A DNA stretch of 64,000 bases from Bacillota bacterium (GTDB lineage: Bacteria > Bacillota_I > Bacilli_A > Erysipelotrichales > Erysipelotrichaceae). The stretch spans positions 1 to 64,000 of the forward strand of contig JAEWFD010000012.1 in NCBI GenBank assembly GCA_023388995.1. Reading direction: 5' to 3'. This document shows positions 53,240 through 61,579 of the stretch, in pieces; the first letter of the stretch is position 1; each line of letters opens with the position of its first letter. The position numbers and the translations under genes are program-made. A model generated the notes under the pieces. That model ran no database searches. It had not been told where the DNA came from and saw only the letters and a list, made by a program, of their open reading frames with translations.

Positions 53240-54478
53240 ATGAACCAGCAACTAAAGATAGATTATAAAAAAACATTTTTGATTGGCTTTGGTTTCTTTG
53301 CATCTTCCATTGCATGGTCCGTCTACAACAGCAATGTCCCGCTTATCCTCGAAGAATATGTCGTGAAATCGAGCGTGATCGGCATCATTATGTCGATTGA
53401 CAATGTATTTGCCGTTATTTTCCAGCCGTTATTCGGTGCTCTCAGTGACAAAACCCGCACAAAGCGGGGACGACGCTTGCCCTTTATGCTGGTTGGCATT
53501 CCCATCTGTGCCTTACTATTTACTTTTATCCCCAGCATGACTTCGCTTTTGCCGCTCATGTTTGTGATCATTATCTTCAATTTCATCATGAGTACCTGGC
53601 GGGCACCTGCGGTTGCGCTGATGCCGGATGTAACACCGGCGCCAATGCGCTCGAAAGCCAATGGCGTCATTAACTTAATGGGCGGTTTGGGAGCCGTCTT
53701 CGCTTTCCTGGTTGGCGGCAAGCTATTGGAGTATGGCCGCGCTTATCCATTCTTGTTCACTTCCGTCATGATGATGCTGGCATGGCTGCTTCTTTATTTT
53801 TTCGTAAAAGAACCGCAGCAAACTGCTGAAGAAGCAGTGGAAGAAACTGCCGCTGCACCTGCCGAGAAAGCAAGTTTGAACCGCAGCTTACTGTTTATCT
53901 TGCTGGCAATCTTCTTTTGGTTTACAGGCTATAATGCCGTGGAAACGTTCTTTACCTTATATGCAACCAAGGTGCTTCATGTCAGCGGCAGCGTTGCAAC
54001 GATGACACTTACCTTCTTTTCTCTGGCATTGGTTGTCGGTGCAATCCCTGCGGGATTCATCGGAACCAAATACGGACGCAAAAATACCATTCGTTTTGGC
54101 CTCATTGGCATGATTGCCCTGTTCGGCGTTCAGATATTGGTAACAAATATCATGGTGATCCGCATTTGCTTTGTCCTGGCAGGACTTTGCTGGGCTCTTG
54201 TCAATATTAATTCATTGCCGATGGTCGTGGAAATTGCCCGCAGCAACAGCATCGGCAAATATACCGGCTATTATTATTTCTTTGCCAGCTCGGCAGCAAT
54301 CCTGAGTCCGATTCTCTTTGGCTTCCTTAACGATATGACAACCAAAAATTACAATTTATTATTCTTGTACAGCGTTGTAGGCTTTATATTAGCCTTTGTT
54401 TGCATCAATCAAACAAAGCACGGTGAAACCTCTTATACCTCACAGGAAGTCTTGCAGGAAGCAGAAGAACTCGATTAA
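53240..54478 (+). CDS. MFS transporter (SLC45/GPH-like)
   Basis: 412 residues, ~12 helices. Loop 2-3 GALSDKTRTKRGRRLPF matches the MFS A-motif and resembles the sucrose/maltose SLC45-type and sugar:cation symporters (PxMF). A central Ala/Glu-rich loop (~185-205) divides the halves. Probably a sugar importer, substrate unknown. GAAAGGGGATCC precedes the ATG; a TTGACA lies at 53165-53170. Confidence 0.88.
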   Translation: MNQQLKIDYKKTFLIGFGFFASSIAWSVYNSNVPLILEEYVVKSSVIGIIMSIDNVFAVIFQPLFGALSDKTRTKRGRRLPFMLVGIPICALLFTFIPSMTSLLPLMFVIIIFNFIMSTWRAPAVALMPDVTPAPMRSKANGVINLMGGLGAVFAFLVGGKLLEYGRAYPFLFTSVMMMLAWLLLYFFVKEPQQTAEEAVEETAAAPAEKASLNRSLLFILLAIFFWFTGYNAVETFFTLYATKVLHVSGSVATMTLTFFSLALVVGAIPAGFIGTKYGRKNTIRFGLIGMIALFGVQILVTNIMVIRICFVLAGLCWALVNINSLPMVVEIARSNSIGKYTGYYYFFASSAAILSPILFGFLNDMTTKNYNLLFLYSVVGFILAFVCINQTKHGETSYTSQEVLQEAEELD

Positions 54479-54480
54479 GC

Positions 54481-54505
54481 AAAAGAAGCCGCAGAGGCTT
54501 CTTTT
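54481..54505. terminator. bidirectional terminator
   Basis: AAAAGAAGCC/GGCTTCTTTT with loop gcaga, between the convergent MFS and pcp genes. Confidence 0.9.
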
Positions 54506-55146
54506 TATTGTATTTGCCCCATACTAGATGTCGACACCTCGCAGACATCCAAAGCTATGGCACGAATCGCTTCCTTCAGACCCTCTTGAATCAATGGCAA
54601 AGACATAGTCGGTACGTTGCGTTCAAGCCCTTGAGAAGGTGCAAACGGCACATGAATAAAACCGGCAGGAACCGGGCAAGATGAGTGGTGCATATAGTCA
54701 AGCGCAGCATACATAATATAGTTACAGACAAAGGTTCCGGCACTGTATGAAATTGTTGCCGGAATCTCGCAAGCGCGCAGATGACTGACCATCTTTCGGA
54801 GCGGCAAAGTCGTAAAATAGGCATCCGGTCCTTCCTCGCAAATGCATACATCCACCGGCTGATTGCCGCTATTGTCGGCAATGCGGGCATCCATATAATT
54901 AATCGCCACTTTTTCGATGCTGATTGTATCACGACCGCCAGCCTGCCCCACACAGATGACAAGATCCGGCTGCACTTCTTTCAGCTTAGCATAAAGCACT
55001 TCTTTGGAGCGGTAAAATGCCGTTGGCAGACAGCACTTGATTACTTCAATTCCTTCGATCTCATCCGGCAAGGCCTGAACAGCTTCCCAGGATGGATTTA
55101 TTGTTTCGTTGCCGAACGGCTCAAACCCTGTAATCATGCATTTCAT
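54505..55146 (-). CDS. pcp: pyroglutamyl-peptidase I
   Basis: 213 residues. Glu/Asp region GGRDTISIEKVAINYMDAR, catalytic Cys in AGTFVCNY, and His in FIHVPF: full family triad. Removes N-terminal pyroglutamate. GGGAGG lies before the ATG. Confidence 0.96.
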   Translation of the reverse strand: MKCMITGFEPFGNETINPSWEAVQALPDEIEGIEVIKCCLPTAFYRSKEVLYAKLKEVQPDLVICVGQAGGRDTISIEKVAINYMDARIADNSGNQPVDVCICEEGPDAYFTTLPLRKMVSHLRACEIPATISYSAGTFVCNYIMYAALDYMHHSSCPVPAGFIHVPFAPSQGLERNVPTMSLPLIQEGLKEAIRAIALDVCEVSTSSMGQIQ

Positions 55147-55227
55147 TTGTGCTTCCTCCCAGCTTTTGCTATATTTAAATCATCATCCTACATGATATCA
55201 CAGGATTTTCAATTTCTTTACTAACAA

Positions 55228-55255
55228 TTGCTTTTTTAAAAATATATTGTACAAT
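55228..55255 (+). promoter_or_regulatory. def promoter
   Basis: TTGCTT (55228-55233), 16-base spacer, TACAAT (55250-55255); 19 bases before the start codon. Confidence 0.6.
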
Positions 55256-55274
55256 ACTACATGGAGGTTTGCAG

Positions 55275-55841
55275 ATGAAAATTTTATATGATGATATTTT
55301 AAAAGATAATGATCCCCGCGTGCGCGAAAAATCCGCAGCTGTGAAACTGCCTTTAAGTGCCAAAGACAAAGAAACACTGCTTGCAATGCGCGATTATATT
55401 CATAAATCTCGTGATGAAAAACTGGTGAAGGAGTTTGGTTATCGTCCGGCAGTAGGACTTGCGGCTCCCCAAGTCGGAATCAAAAAACGCATGTTTGCGA
55501 TGGTTGTCGATATCGGCGACGAAGAAAATGAAGAGATTGTGGAATATTGCTTCGTAAATCCGAAGATTATCTCCCATTCCATGCAGCTGTCCTATCTGGG
55601 AAGTGGTGAGGGCTGCCTGTCGGTTGAAGAGGAGCACCAAGGATATGTTCCGCGGTTCTCCAAGATCAAAATCAGAGCTTATGACCTTTTGCGAGATAGA
55701 GAAGTGGAACTACGTTTTTCCGGTTATTTATCGATCGTTGTGCAACATGAAATGGACCATTTCGATGGCGTGCTGTTCTACGATCGCATCAATCCATATA
55801 ATCCATTTATGGACATTCCGAATTCCGTAAAAATTGATTAA
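55275..55841 (+). CDS. def: peptide deformylase
   Basis: 188 residues from ATG 7 bases after GGAGG. Motifs GLAAPQVG, EGCLSVEE and QHEMDH (HExxH metal site). Insertions between motif 1 and 2 mark it as a type-2 (Gram-positive) deformylase. Removes N-formyl groups from nascent proteins. Divergent from pcp. Confidence 0.97.
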   Translation: MKILYDDILKDNDPRVREKSAAVKLPLSAKDKETLLAMRDYIHKSRDEKLVKEFGYRPAVGLAAPQVGIKKRMFAMVVDIGDEENEEIVEYCFVNPKIISHSMQLSYLGSGEGCLSVEEEHQGYVPRFSKIKIRAYDLLRDREVELRFSGYLSIVVQHEMDHFDGVLFYDRINPYNPFMDIPNSVKID

Positions 55842-55843
55842 GA

Positions 55844-55866
55844 ACATACTGCTGTATGTTTTTATT
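55844..55866 (+). terminator. def terminator
   Basis: AACATAC/GTATGTT, loop TGCT, then TTTTATTT. Confidence 0.8.
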
Positions 55867-56075
55867 TCATTTTAGTATACTTTTCAAAAGACTGTGATAT
55901 AATATCAACAGCGAAACAGCCATGATTTTCATGGTATATTGTATCATCTACTTATATCGATTTTGATTGCCATGCTTTTTGTTGTGGAATGCTTTTTTAA
56001 AAAAGCAATGAAATTGATTGTGATTACATACGCGTTGTTTCTCGCGGAAATACGAAAACAAATACGCCCTATTAG

Positions 56076-56138
56076 AAAGGAGACGCTGCTGGCTAGCGCA
56101 AATTTGCGCAGTCCTTATTTCAGCAGCCAGAACTTATG
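56076..56138 (+). promoter_or_regulatory. rnj leader: Shine-Dalgarno separated from start by a hairpin
   Basis: AAAGGAG (56076-56082) is 53 bases before the only acceptable ATG (56136) and no other ribosome-binding site is seen. Between them GCTGCTG (56085-56091) pairs with CAGCAGC (56121-56127), with a perfect palindrome GCGCAAATTTGCGC (56096-56109) inside. With the hairpin removed, the spacing becomes 10 bases. An in-frame TAG at 56094 rules out an earlier start. Confidence 0.55.
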
Positions 56139-57905
56139 TCAGAAACTACTACAAAAACGAGTTCGACAACCAAACGTGCTGCCACCAATGATCATGAACT
56201 ATCAACGCAAAAAGATACTTTGGTATATGCATTAGGCGGTCTTGGAGAAGTCGGAAAAAATATGTACTGCGTTGAACATGAAGATGAAATCATCATTATC
56301 GATGCAGGTGTCCGCTTTGCGGAAGAAGAACTTCTGGGAATTGATTATGTCATTCCGGATTATACGTACTTGATTCAAAACAAGCACAAAATCAAAGCCT
56401 TGATTATTACCCATGGTCACGAAGACCATATCGGAGGGATTCCATTCTTGGTACAAGCGATTCCGATGCCTCCGATCTATGCACCGCGGTTTGCGGCTGC
56501 TTTGATCAAAAAGAAATTGGAAGAGCGGAAAATCCGCAATCTGAAAATCATTGAAATCAATTCAGAATCCAAGGTAGAAACAACACATTTTACCATTGGT
56601 TTCTTCAATACCGTGCACTCCATCCCCGATTCTTTGGGTATTTTGGTCAATTCACCGAATGGTCGCATTGTGGAAACGGGAGACTTCAAATTTGACTTAA
56701 CTCCGGTAGGAAGCAATTCCGACTTCCAGAAAATGGCTGATATCGGATACTTCGGAGTAACTCTGTTAATGAGTGATTCCACAAATGCCAGTGTTGAAAA
56801 TTTCTCGATTTCCGAACGAAAAGTAGCACGTTCGATTCAGGAAATTTTCCAGCGGACACAATCACGGCTGATCATTGCGACATTTGCCAGCAATGTGCAC
56901 CGTGTTCAGCAGATTATTGAATCGGCTATTGCTTGCGATCGCAAGATTGCCGTCTTCGGCCGTTCTATGGAAAACGTTATTTCCATTGGTCTGAAACTTG
57001 GCCATATCCGCGCCAAAGAAAGCAATTTCGTGGATGCCGACGATATCTATAAAGTTCCTGCCAACAAATTGGTAATCATTTGTACCGGCAGTCAGGGTGA
57101 ACCGCTTGCGGCACTGTCCCGCATTGCCAACGGTACGCACCGTCACATTAAGATCATCCCAAATGATACAGTTATTTTCTCCAGTTCTCCGATCCCGGGC
57201 AATGCCCAGTCAGTGAACCAAGTCGTGAATAAACTGACTCGCGCAGGCGCCAATGTTCTGGTGAATTCACCGTTCAACAGTTTGCATACTTCGGGACATG
57301 CTTCGGCAGAAGAGCAGAAGCTGATGCTGCAGTTGTTCAAGCCTAAATTCTTTATGCCGATTCACGGTGAATATAAGATGTTGAAAGTACACAAGGAAAC
57401 TGCCATTGAAACCGGCGTTGAACCAGATAATATCTTTATTTGTGCAAACGGTGATGTGGTGCATTTGCGAAATGGACGTGCTTTTATGGGCAACAAACGC
57501 ATTCCTGCCGATGATATCTATGTCGATGGCAATGACTCCTCCGGTTTGTCTACTGCTGTTTTGCGTGACCGCAAGATCTTAGCCGACAACGGACTGGTTT
57601 CCGTCATCGTTGCAATCGATTCACGCACCAACCGCATTTTGTCAAAACCAAATATCGTCACAAGAGGGTTTGTTTATATCAAAGAAAGCGGAACCTTGCT
57701 GAAAGAAGCAGAATCTGTTGTGTATGATGCACTCAAGAAAACAATGAGCAAAAAGACAACCTTCGGAGAAATTAAAAACAGCATCCGCAATTCGTTAGGG
57801 CCGTTCCTATACCAAAAAACAAAACGGAATCCGATTGTCATTCCGGTTGTATTAAACCAAAGACATCAAGCAGCAGAAAAAACATCTGATGCAGCTGCAA
57901 TCTAA
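56136..57905 (+). CDS. rnj: ribonuclease J
   Basis: 589 residues. A Ser/Thr-rich ~25-residue N-terminal extension precedes the usual start (TLVYALGGLGEVGKNMYCVE). Metallo-beta-lactamase motif HGHEDHIGG (~88), GDFKFDLTPVG, beta-CASP region CTGSQGEP and the later NSPFNSLHTSGHAS and FMPIHGEY. Endo- and 5'-exoribonuclease in mRNA decay and rRNA maturation. The hairpin-bridged ribosome-binding site may allow autoregulation. Confidence 0.96.
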   Translation: MSETTTKTSSTTKRAATNDHELSTQKDTLVYALGGLGEVGKNMYCVEHEDEIIIIDAGVRFAEEELLGIDYVIPDYTYLIQNKHKIKALIITHGHEDHIGGIPFLVQAIPMPPIYAPRFAAALIKKKLEERKIRNLKIIEINSESKVETTHFTIGFFNTVHSIPDSLGILVNSPNGRIVETGDFKFDLTPVGSNSDFQKMADIGYFGVTLLMSDSTNASVENFSISERKVARSIQEIFQRTQSRLIIATFASNVHRVQQIIESAIACDRKIAVFGRSMENVISIGLKLGHIRAKESNFVDADDIYKVPANKLVIICTGSQGEPLAALSRIANGTHRHIKIIPNDTVIFSSSPIPGNAQSVNQVVNKLTRAGANVLVNSPFNSLHTSGHASAEEQKLMLQLFKPKFFMPIHGEYKMLKVHKETAIETGVEPDNIFICANGDVVHLRNGRAFMGNKRIPADDIYVDGNDSSGLSTAVLRDRKILADNGLVSVIVAIDSRTNRILSKPNIVTRGFVYIKESGTLLKEAESVVYDALKKTMSKKTTFGEIKNSIRNSLGPFLYQKTKRNPIVIPVVLNQRHQAAEKTSDAAAI

Positions 57906-57929
57906 ACTTGGCAAATGCCAAGTTTTTTT
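57904..57929 (+). terminator. rnj terminator
   Basis: AAACTTGGCA/TGCCAAGTTT overlapping the stop codon, then seven T. Confidence 0.92.
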
Positions 57930-57935
57930 GTCGCA

Positions 57936-57960
57936 AACAAAAACGAGTCTTGGACTCGTT
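57936..57960 (-). terminator. terminator of the hexapeptide-repeat gene
   Basis: AACGAGTC/GACTCGTT (57942-57949, 57953-57960), then TTTTTG on the minus strand. Confidence 0.85.
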
Positions 57961-58474
57961 AATTGTGTTGATCCTCGCGATACAGACGGGACATTCTTAC
58001 ATAATGATCAGCATTTTCTTTAATCTTTGCAATTTCCTCCGGCCGCAATTCCCGCACTGCCTTTGCCGGTGCTCCCATAATCATAGAATTAGGCGGATAT
58101 ACCTTGCCCGGCGGGCAAACACTTCCCGCAGCTACAATGCTATTCGTTTGAATGACAACACCATCTAAAACTGTCGCATGCATACCGATCAGTACGTTAT
58201 CTTCAATTACACAACCATGCAGAATGGCCCCATGTCCGACACTGATTCCCTCGCCGAGTATCGTTTGCTGCTGGATACTCTCATGAATTACCACATGCTC
58301 CTGAATATTGGTTCGTGCTCCGATCTGAACGCGCTCATCATCGCCGCGAATCGTCGCATACGCATAGATGCCAACTTCTTCTTTAAGATGAACATCTCCC
58401 GTAATGACGGCTGTTTCATCTACATAAACATGAGCCGCAAGCTGCGGTTTTTTGTCTTTAAAACTTCGCATCAT
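57959..58474 (-). CDS. gamma-carbonic-anhydrase-like left-handed beta-helix protein
   Basis: 171 residues of hexapeptide repeats with candidate zinc His residues in EHVVIHES and VGHGAILHGC. YrdA/PaaY/gamma-CA family; either a carbonic anhydrase-like enzyme or an acyltransferase-like protein. Start is the first of two ATG codons behind GGTGAT. It lies 20 bases after dapL and may be in the dap operon. Confidence 0.88.
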   Translation of the reverse strand: MMRSFKDKKPQLAAHVYVDETAVITGDVHLKEEVGIYAYATIRGDDERVQIGARTNIQEHVVIHESIQQQTILGEGISVGHGAILHGCVIEDNVLIGMHATVLDGVVIQTNSIVAAGSVCPPGKVYPPNSMIMGAPAKAVRELRPEEIAKIKENADHYVRMSRLYREDQHN

Positions 58475-58494
58475 CTTCTATCACCAATAGTATT

Positions 58495-59508
58495 TTAGCC
58501 CATTTCACGATCCAGCACAACAAGGAAGCTCTGCAAGTCCAGCAGTGCTTGTTCCAGCGACGGCAAATCCAACTGGAAAGACTCATGATGCAACATGCCC
58601 TCTGCCCCGCCGAAGCCCAAATACAAGATTGGACAAAGCTGCCCGTATACCCCAAAATCATCCGCAAAGCCAATTGTCTTTGCTGTTTCATAAGCACGCG
58701 GGAACAAGGATAGCAAATGGGCATCATTATCAATTGCCTGCACCCCGCAGCCATACTCCACATGTGCCTGTTTTGGCAGCAGGGATTCAATTAATGTTAA
58801 GACAGCTTGCCGATCCTCATTCGCAAAAATCCGCACCGTTCCTTCCACCACCACCCGGTCAGGCAAGACATTGCGGATGCCTTGGACATGAATATTGCCG
58901 AAGCTGACCACATGCTTGCGAAACTTTCTTGCCATATAGCTTTGTATTTTGGTCACAGCAAAGCAGGCATCCAGAATTAAATCATCACACTGCTCGGGAA
59001 GTGCGGCGTGACCGCCTTTTCCTTCAAATACCAAATCAATCTCCTGACTCCCAACAAAAAAAGTCCCTTCTTTGGTGTACCAGGCTCCTTTCTTTACAAA
59101 TGGCAGGATATGCAAACCAATCATGCAAGCAAGCGGATACTTAGCTAGATACGGAAGAAGAATTTCAGCTCCTGCTACTCGCTCTTCCGCGGCCTGAAAG
59201 AGTACCATCAAGTTATGTCTCAGCGGATGTTTCTTTGCATAAGCGAGCAGCTCCAAAGCCAGTGCCATATGTGCATTGTGCCCGCATTTGTGCTGGGTTT
59301 TGCCATCTACCAAAATCCCGTCACAATCACACCGATAGCCGATCCAAGATGGCATATGGCCGGGCAGCAACGCAATTGTAGATGTGCCGATCACATGATA
59401 GGGAATGTCCAGCTCTTTCAGCGTTTTGCGGACATATGCAGCAGTTTGATACTCTGCGAAGGAAGGCTCCGCCAATTCATATAATTTATTACAGTGCTCG
59501 TAAAGCAT
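58495..59508 (-). CDS. dapL: N-acetyldiaminopimelate deacetylase
   Basis: 337 residues, M20 fold: GYRCDCDGI, metal-site HKCGHNAHMA, AAEERVAGAE, GKGGHAALPEQ and a final HHESF. Removes acetyl from N-acetyl-LL-2,6-diaminopimelate. Overlaps dapH by 20 bases. The upstream neighbour, a tetrahydrodipicolinate acetyltransferase, supports this over general amidohydrolases. The symbol follows B. subtilis usage. Confidence 0.9.
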   Translation of the reverse strand: MLYEHCNKLYELAEPSFAEYQTAAYVRKTLKELDIPYHVIGTSTIALLPGHMPSWIGYRCDCDGILVDGKTQHKCGHNAHMALALELLAYAKKHPLRHNLMVLFQAAEERVAGAEILLPYLAKYPLACMIGLHILPFVKKGAWYTKEGTFFVGSQEIDLVFEGKGGHAALPEQCDDLILDACFAVTKIQSYMARKFRKHVVSFGNIHVQGIRNVLPDRVVVEGTVRIFANEDRQAVLTLIESLLPKQAHVEYGCGVQAIDNDAHLLSLFPRAYETAKTIGFADDFGVYGQLCPILYLGFGGAEGMLHHESFQLDLPSLEQALLDLQSFLVVLDREMG

Positions 59509-60166
59509 CAATGATATCTACCTTCTCTGCCTTGGTATCTGCCCGTGCTTTCAAAAAACGAGCCGGAACACCCGCCACGATCGTATGTGGTTCCACGTCA
59601 CGAACAACTACACTGCCTGCAGCAACAACAGCGCCTGCACCAACCCGCACTCCTTCCAGTACCGTGGCATTGGCACCAATCAATACATGATCTTCAATCA
59701 CAACAGGAACTTTACACGCCGGTTCCATCATGCCGGAAATGACAGCTCCTGCACCAATGTGACAATGGCTGCCAATCTGTGCACCGCTGCCTATCACGGC
59801 ATTCATATCGACCATGGTTTCTTCGCCAATTACAGCACCGATGTTGACCACTGCCCCCATTAGAATAACTGCCTGCTTTTGAATGACAGCTCCTTCCCGG
59901 ATAATGGCTCCTGGTTCGACTCGTGCTTCCAGCACGGCAAGATCCAACAATGGAATCTTGCTGTTGCAGCGATCTTGGAAAACCCAGTCCGGTTTCCATT
60001 CTTTTTGCGCCAGCCAGTCAAAAATCTGTTTTGCTTCTCCGATCAAAACGGTAGCATTTTCGCCATTCACTTTTAAAAAAGGTACTTCTTCTTCTATTCT
60101 GCGAAGCAAAATAACCACCACCGGTGTCTGTTTTTTTGCTTCTATGACTTTCTTTGTATAATCCAT
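59489..60166 (-). CDS. dapH: tetrahydrodipicolinate N-acetyltransferase
   Basis: 225 residues. N-terminal alpha/beta cap (~1-80), then a left-handed beta-helix of hexapeptide repeats (ARVEPGAIIREGAVI to VLIGANATVLEGVRVG). Acetylates tetrahydrodipicolinate in the acetylase branch of DAP/lysine synthesis. GGTGAAGCT before the ATG. Operon with dapL. Confidence 0.95.
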   Translation of the reverse strand: MDYTKKVIEAKKQTPVVVILLRRIEEEVPFLKVNGENATVLIGEAKQIFDWLAQKEWKPDWVFQDRCNSKIPLLDLAVLEARVEPGAIIREGAVIQKQAVILMGAVVNIGAVIGEETMVDMNAVIGSGAQIGSHCHIGAGAVISGMMEPACKVPVVIEDHVLIGANATVLEGVRVGAGAVVAAGSVVVRDVEPHTIVAGVPARFLKARADTKAEKVDIIDALRAL

Positions 60167-60233
60167 AGCTTCACCTTTTCTTTCACTATTAAGCTATGTT
60201 AAAATAGAGTGAATTATGAGGAAAGGAGATCCT

Positions 60234-61112
60234 ATGAGTAAGAAGACCCAGTTACGGATGATTCGTGTCTTACTTGTAATGCTGCTATGTATCGGTTATG
60301 TCGCTGTCGAAGCGTTTTATTTGGGGAAACAACGCATGACCGTTAATTATCAAACGATGTCTTCCAAAGAGATCCCAGAAGCATTCAATGAATTCTCCAT
60401 TGCTTTTTTCAGTGACCCCCATTATTTAACCTATAACAACAATGCCGCTATGGCAATGACGATAGAAACCATCCAGCAATTGCAGCCTGACTTAATTATA
60501 TTTGGCGGTGATCTGATAGATCATCCATCTCACAACCGCATTTCAGAGGAAGAGCGGACAGTTCTTGTCGAGCAGTTAAAAACATTGCATGCTCCTTATG
60601 GCAAGTTTGCCGTCTACGGCAATCATGATCTAGAGAGCAGCATCACCAAAGAAGAGATTAAATCAATCTTGGAAGATGCAGGCTTTCATATTTTGTACAA
60701 CACCAATGTCAAAATTCAAAAAGACGATGAGTCTTATCTTCGTCTGATTGGAATTGATTCGATGCTGCTAGGCGATCCTGATATTCCAAAAGCCTATCAG
60801 GATGTTCTTTTAAACGACTATGCCATTACAGTATGCCATACACCGGATATCGCAACCAAATTGAATACCAATTTGACCGATCTGGCACTCAGCGGCCACA
60901 GCCACGGACATCAGATTTATATTCCTTTTGTATCGGAGCATTTTCTTCCTCCATATGCAGTGACCTATCATCGCGGACGCTATCAAATACAGAATACAAC
61001 ATTATTTGTAACCAACGGAATTGGCACCACAGCTTCTTCAATTCGCCTGTTCGCCAATCGCGAAGTGATGTTGCTTCGGTTATTTCATGAAGAAGAAGAA
61101 CCACAGCAATAA
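60234..61112 (+). CDS. membrane-anchored metallophosphoesterase
   Basis: 292 residues from ATG after AAAGGAGATCC. N-terminal helix (~12-30), then calcineurin-like motifs FFSDPHY, GGDLID, YGNHD, CHTPD and GHSHGHQ, all metal ligands present. The DPH start resembles YkuE/UDP-diacylglucosamine-type family members. Acts at the membrane surface; substrate unknown. Divergent from dapH. Confidence 0.9.
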   Translation: MSKKTQLRMIRVLLVMLLCIGYVAVEAFYLGKQRMTVNYQTMSSKEIPEAFNEFSIAFFSDPHYLTYNNNAAMAMTIETIQQLQPDLIIFGGDLIDHPSHNRISEEERTVLVEQLKTLHAPYGKFAVYGNHDLESSITKEEIKSILEDAGFHILYNTNVKIQKDDESYLRLIGIDSMLLGDPDIPKAYQDVLLNDYAITVCHTPDIATKLNTNLTDLALSGHSHGHQIYIPFVSEHFLPPYAVTYHRGRYQIQNTTLFVTNGIGTTASSIRLFANREVMLLRLFHEEEEPQQ

Positions 61113-61182
61113 ACTGATACTCGATGTTATGAGCTATGATTGCTCATGCCTCAGTACAGTTTTTTAATGCTTAGAAAATATT

Positions 61183-61467
61183 CTAGAATCCTGCAACAAC
61201 ATAATAAATAGCCAAAGGGATCAATAACATCAAAAAATCTTTCCAACTCATACCTGTGTTTCTTTCTTGTTCTTTTGCCAGCAGCTCTACATCACGCATG
61301 GATGCCAATTCATGACTGATGAATGGAATTTTCGTAAAAAGCTGAATCAAAAGCAGGAGGCCGATTGCTTTAGTGATGAAAGAGCGCAAAAAAACCAGAT
61401 GCAATAATTCCAGCGCCAAGCAAACAGCTAAGATCAACACATATCCCGAATAATAGAATCGTTTCAT
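61183..61467 (-). CDS. hypothetical membrane protein
   Basis: 94 residues with helices at about 7-26, 31-47 and 78-93 and a charged cytoplasmic stretch (SMRDVELLAKEQERN). No family recognised. AAAGGATG lies 13 bases before the start. Single gene. Confidence 0.6.
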   Translation of the reverse strand: MKRFYYSGYVLILAVCLALELLHLVFLRSFITKAIGLLLLIQLFTKIPFISHELASMRDVELLAKEQERNTGMSWKDFLMLLIPLAIYYVVAGF

Positions 61468-61548
61468 AGGCTTTCACATCCTTTGCATGCTAAAGAAAGT
61501 ATATAATGATTCTCATGCATTGTCATCGTGTCACCAAGCAAATTACAA

Positions 61549-61573
61549 AACAGACAGGCTTTTCAGCCTGTCT
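61549..61573 (-). terminator. terminator of SpoIID-like paralogue 2
   Basis: AGACAGGCT/AGCCTGTCT (61552-61573), then TGTTTT on the minus strand. Confidence 0.8.
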
Positions 61574-61579
61574 TCCTGC

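Noticed and set aside
55939..56235. 98-codon plus-strand ORF before rnj
   Set aside because: It starts at a TTG without a good ribosome-binding site, overlaps the rnj start by 100 bases, and its sequence is low in coding character.
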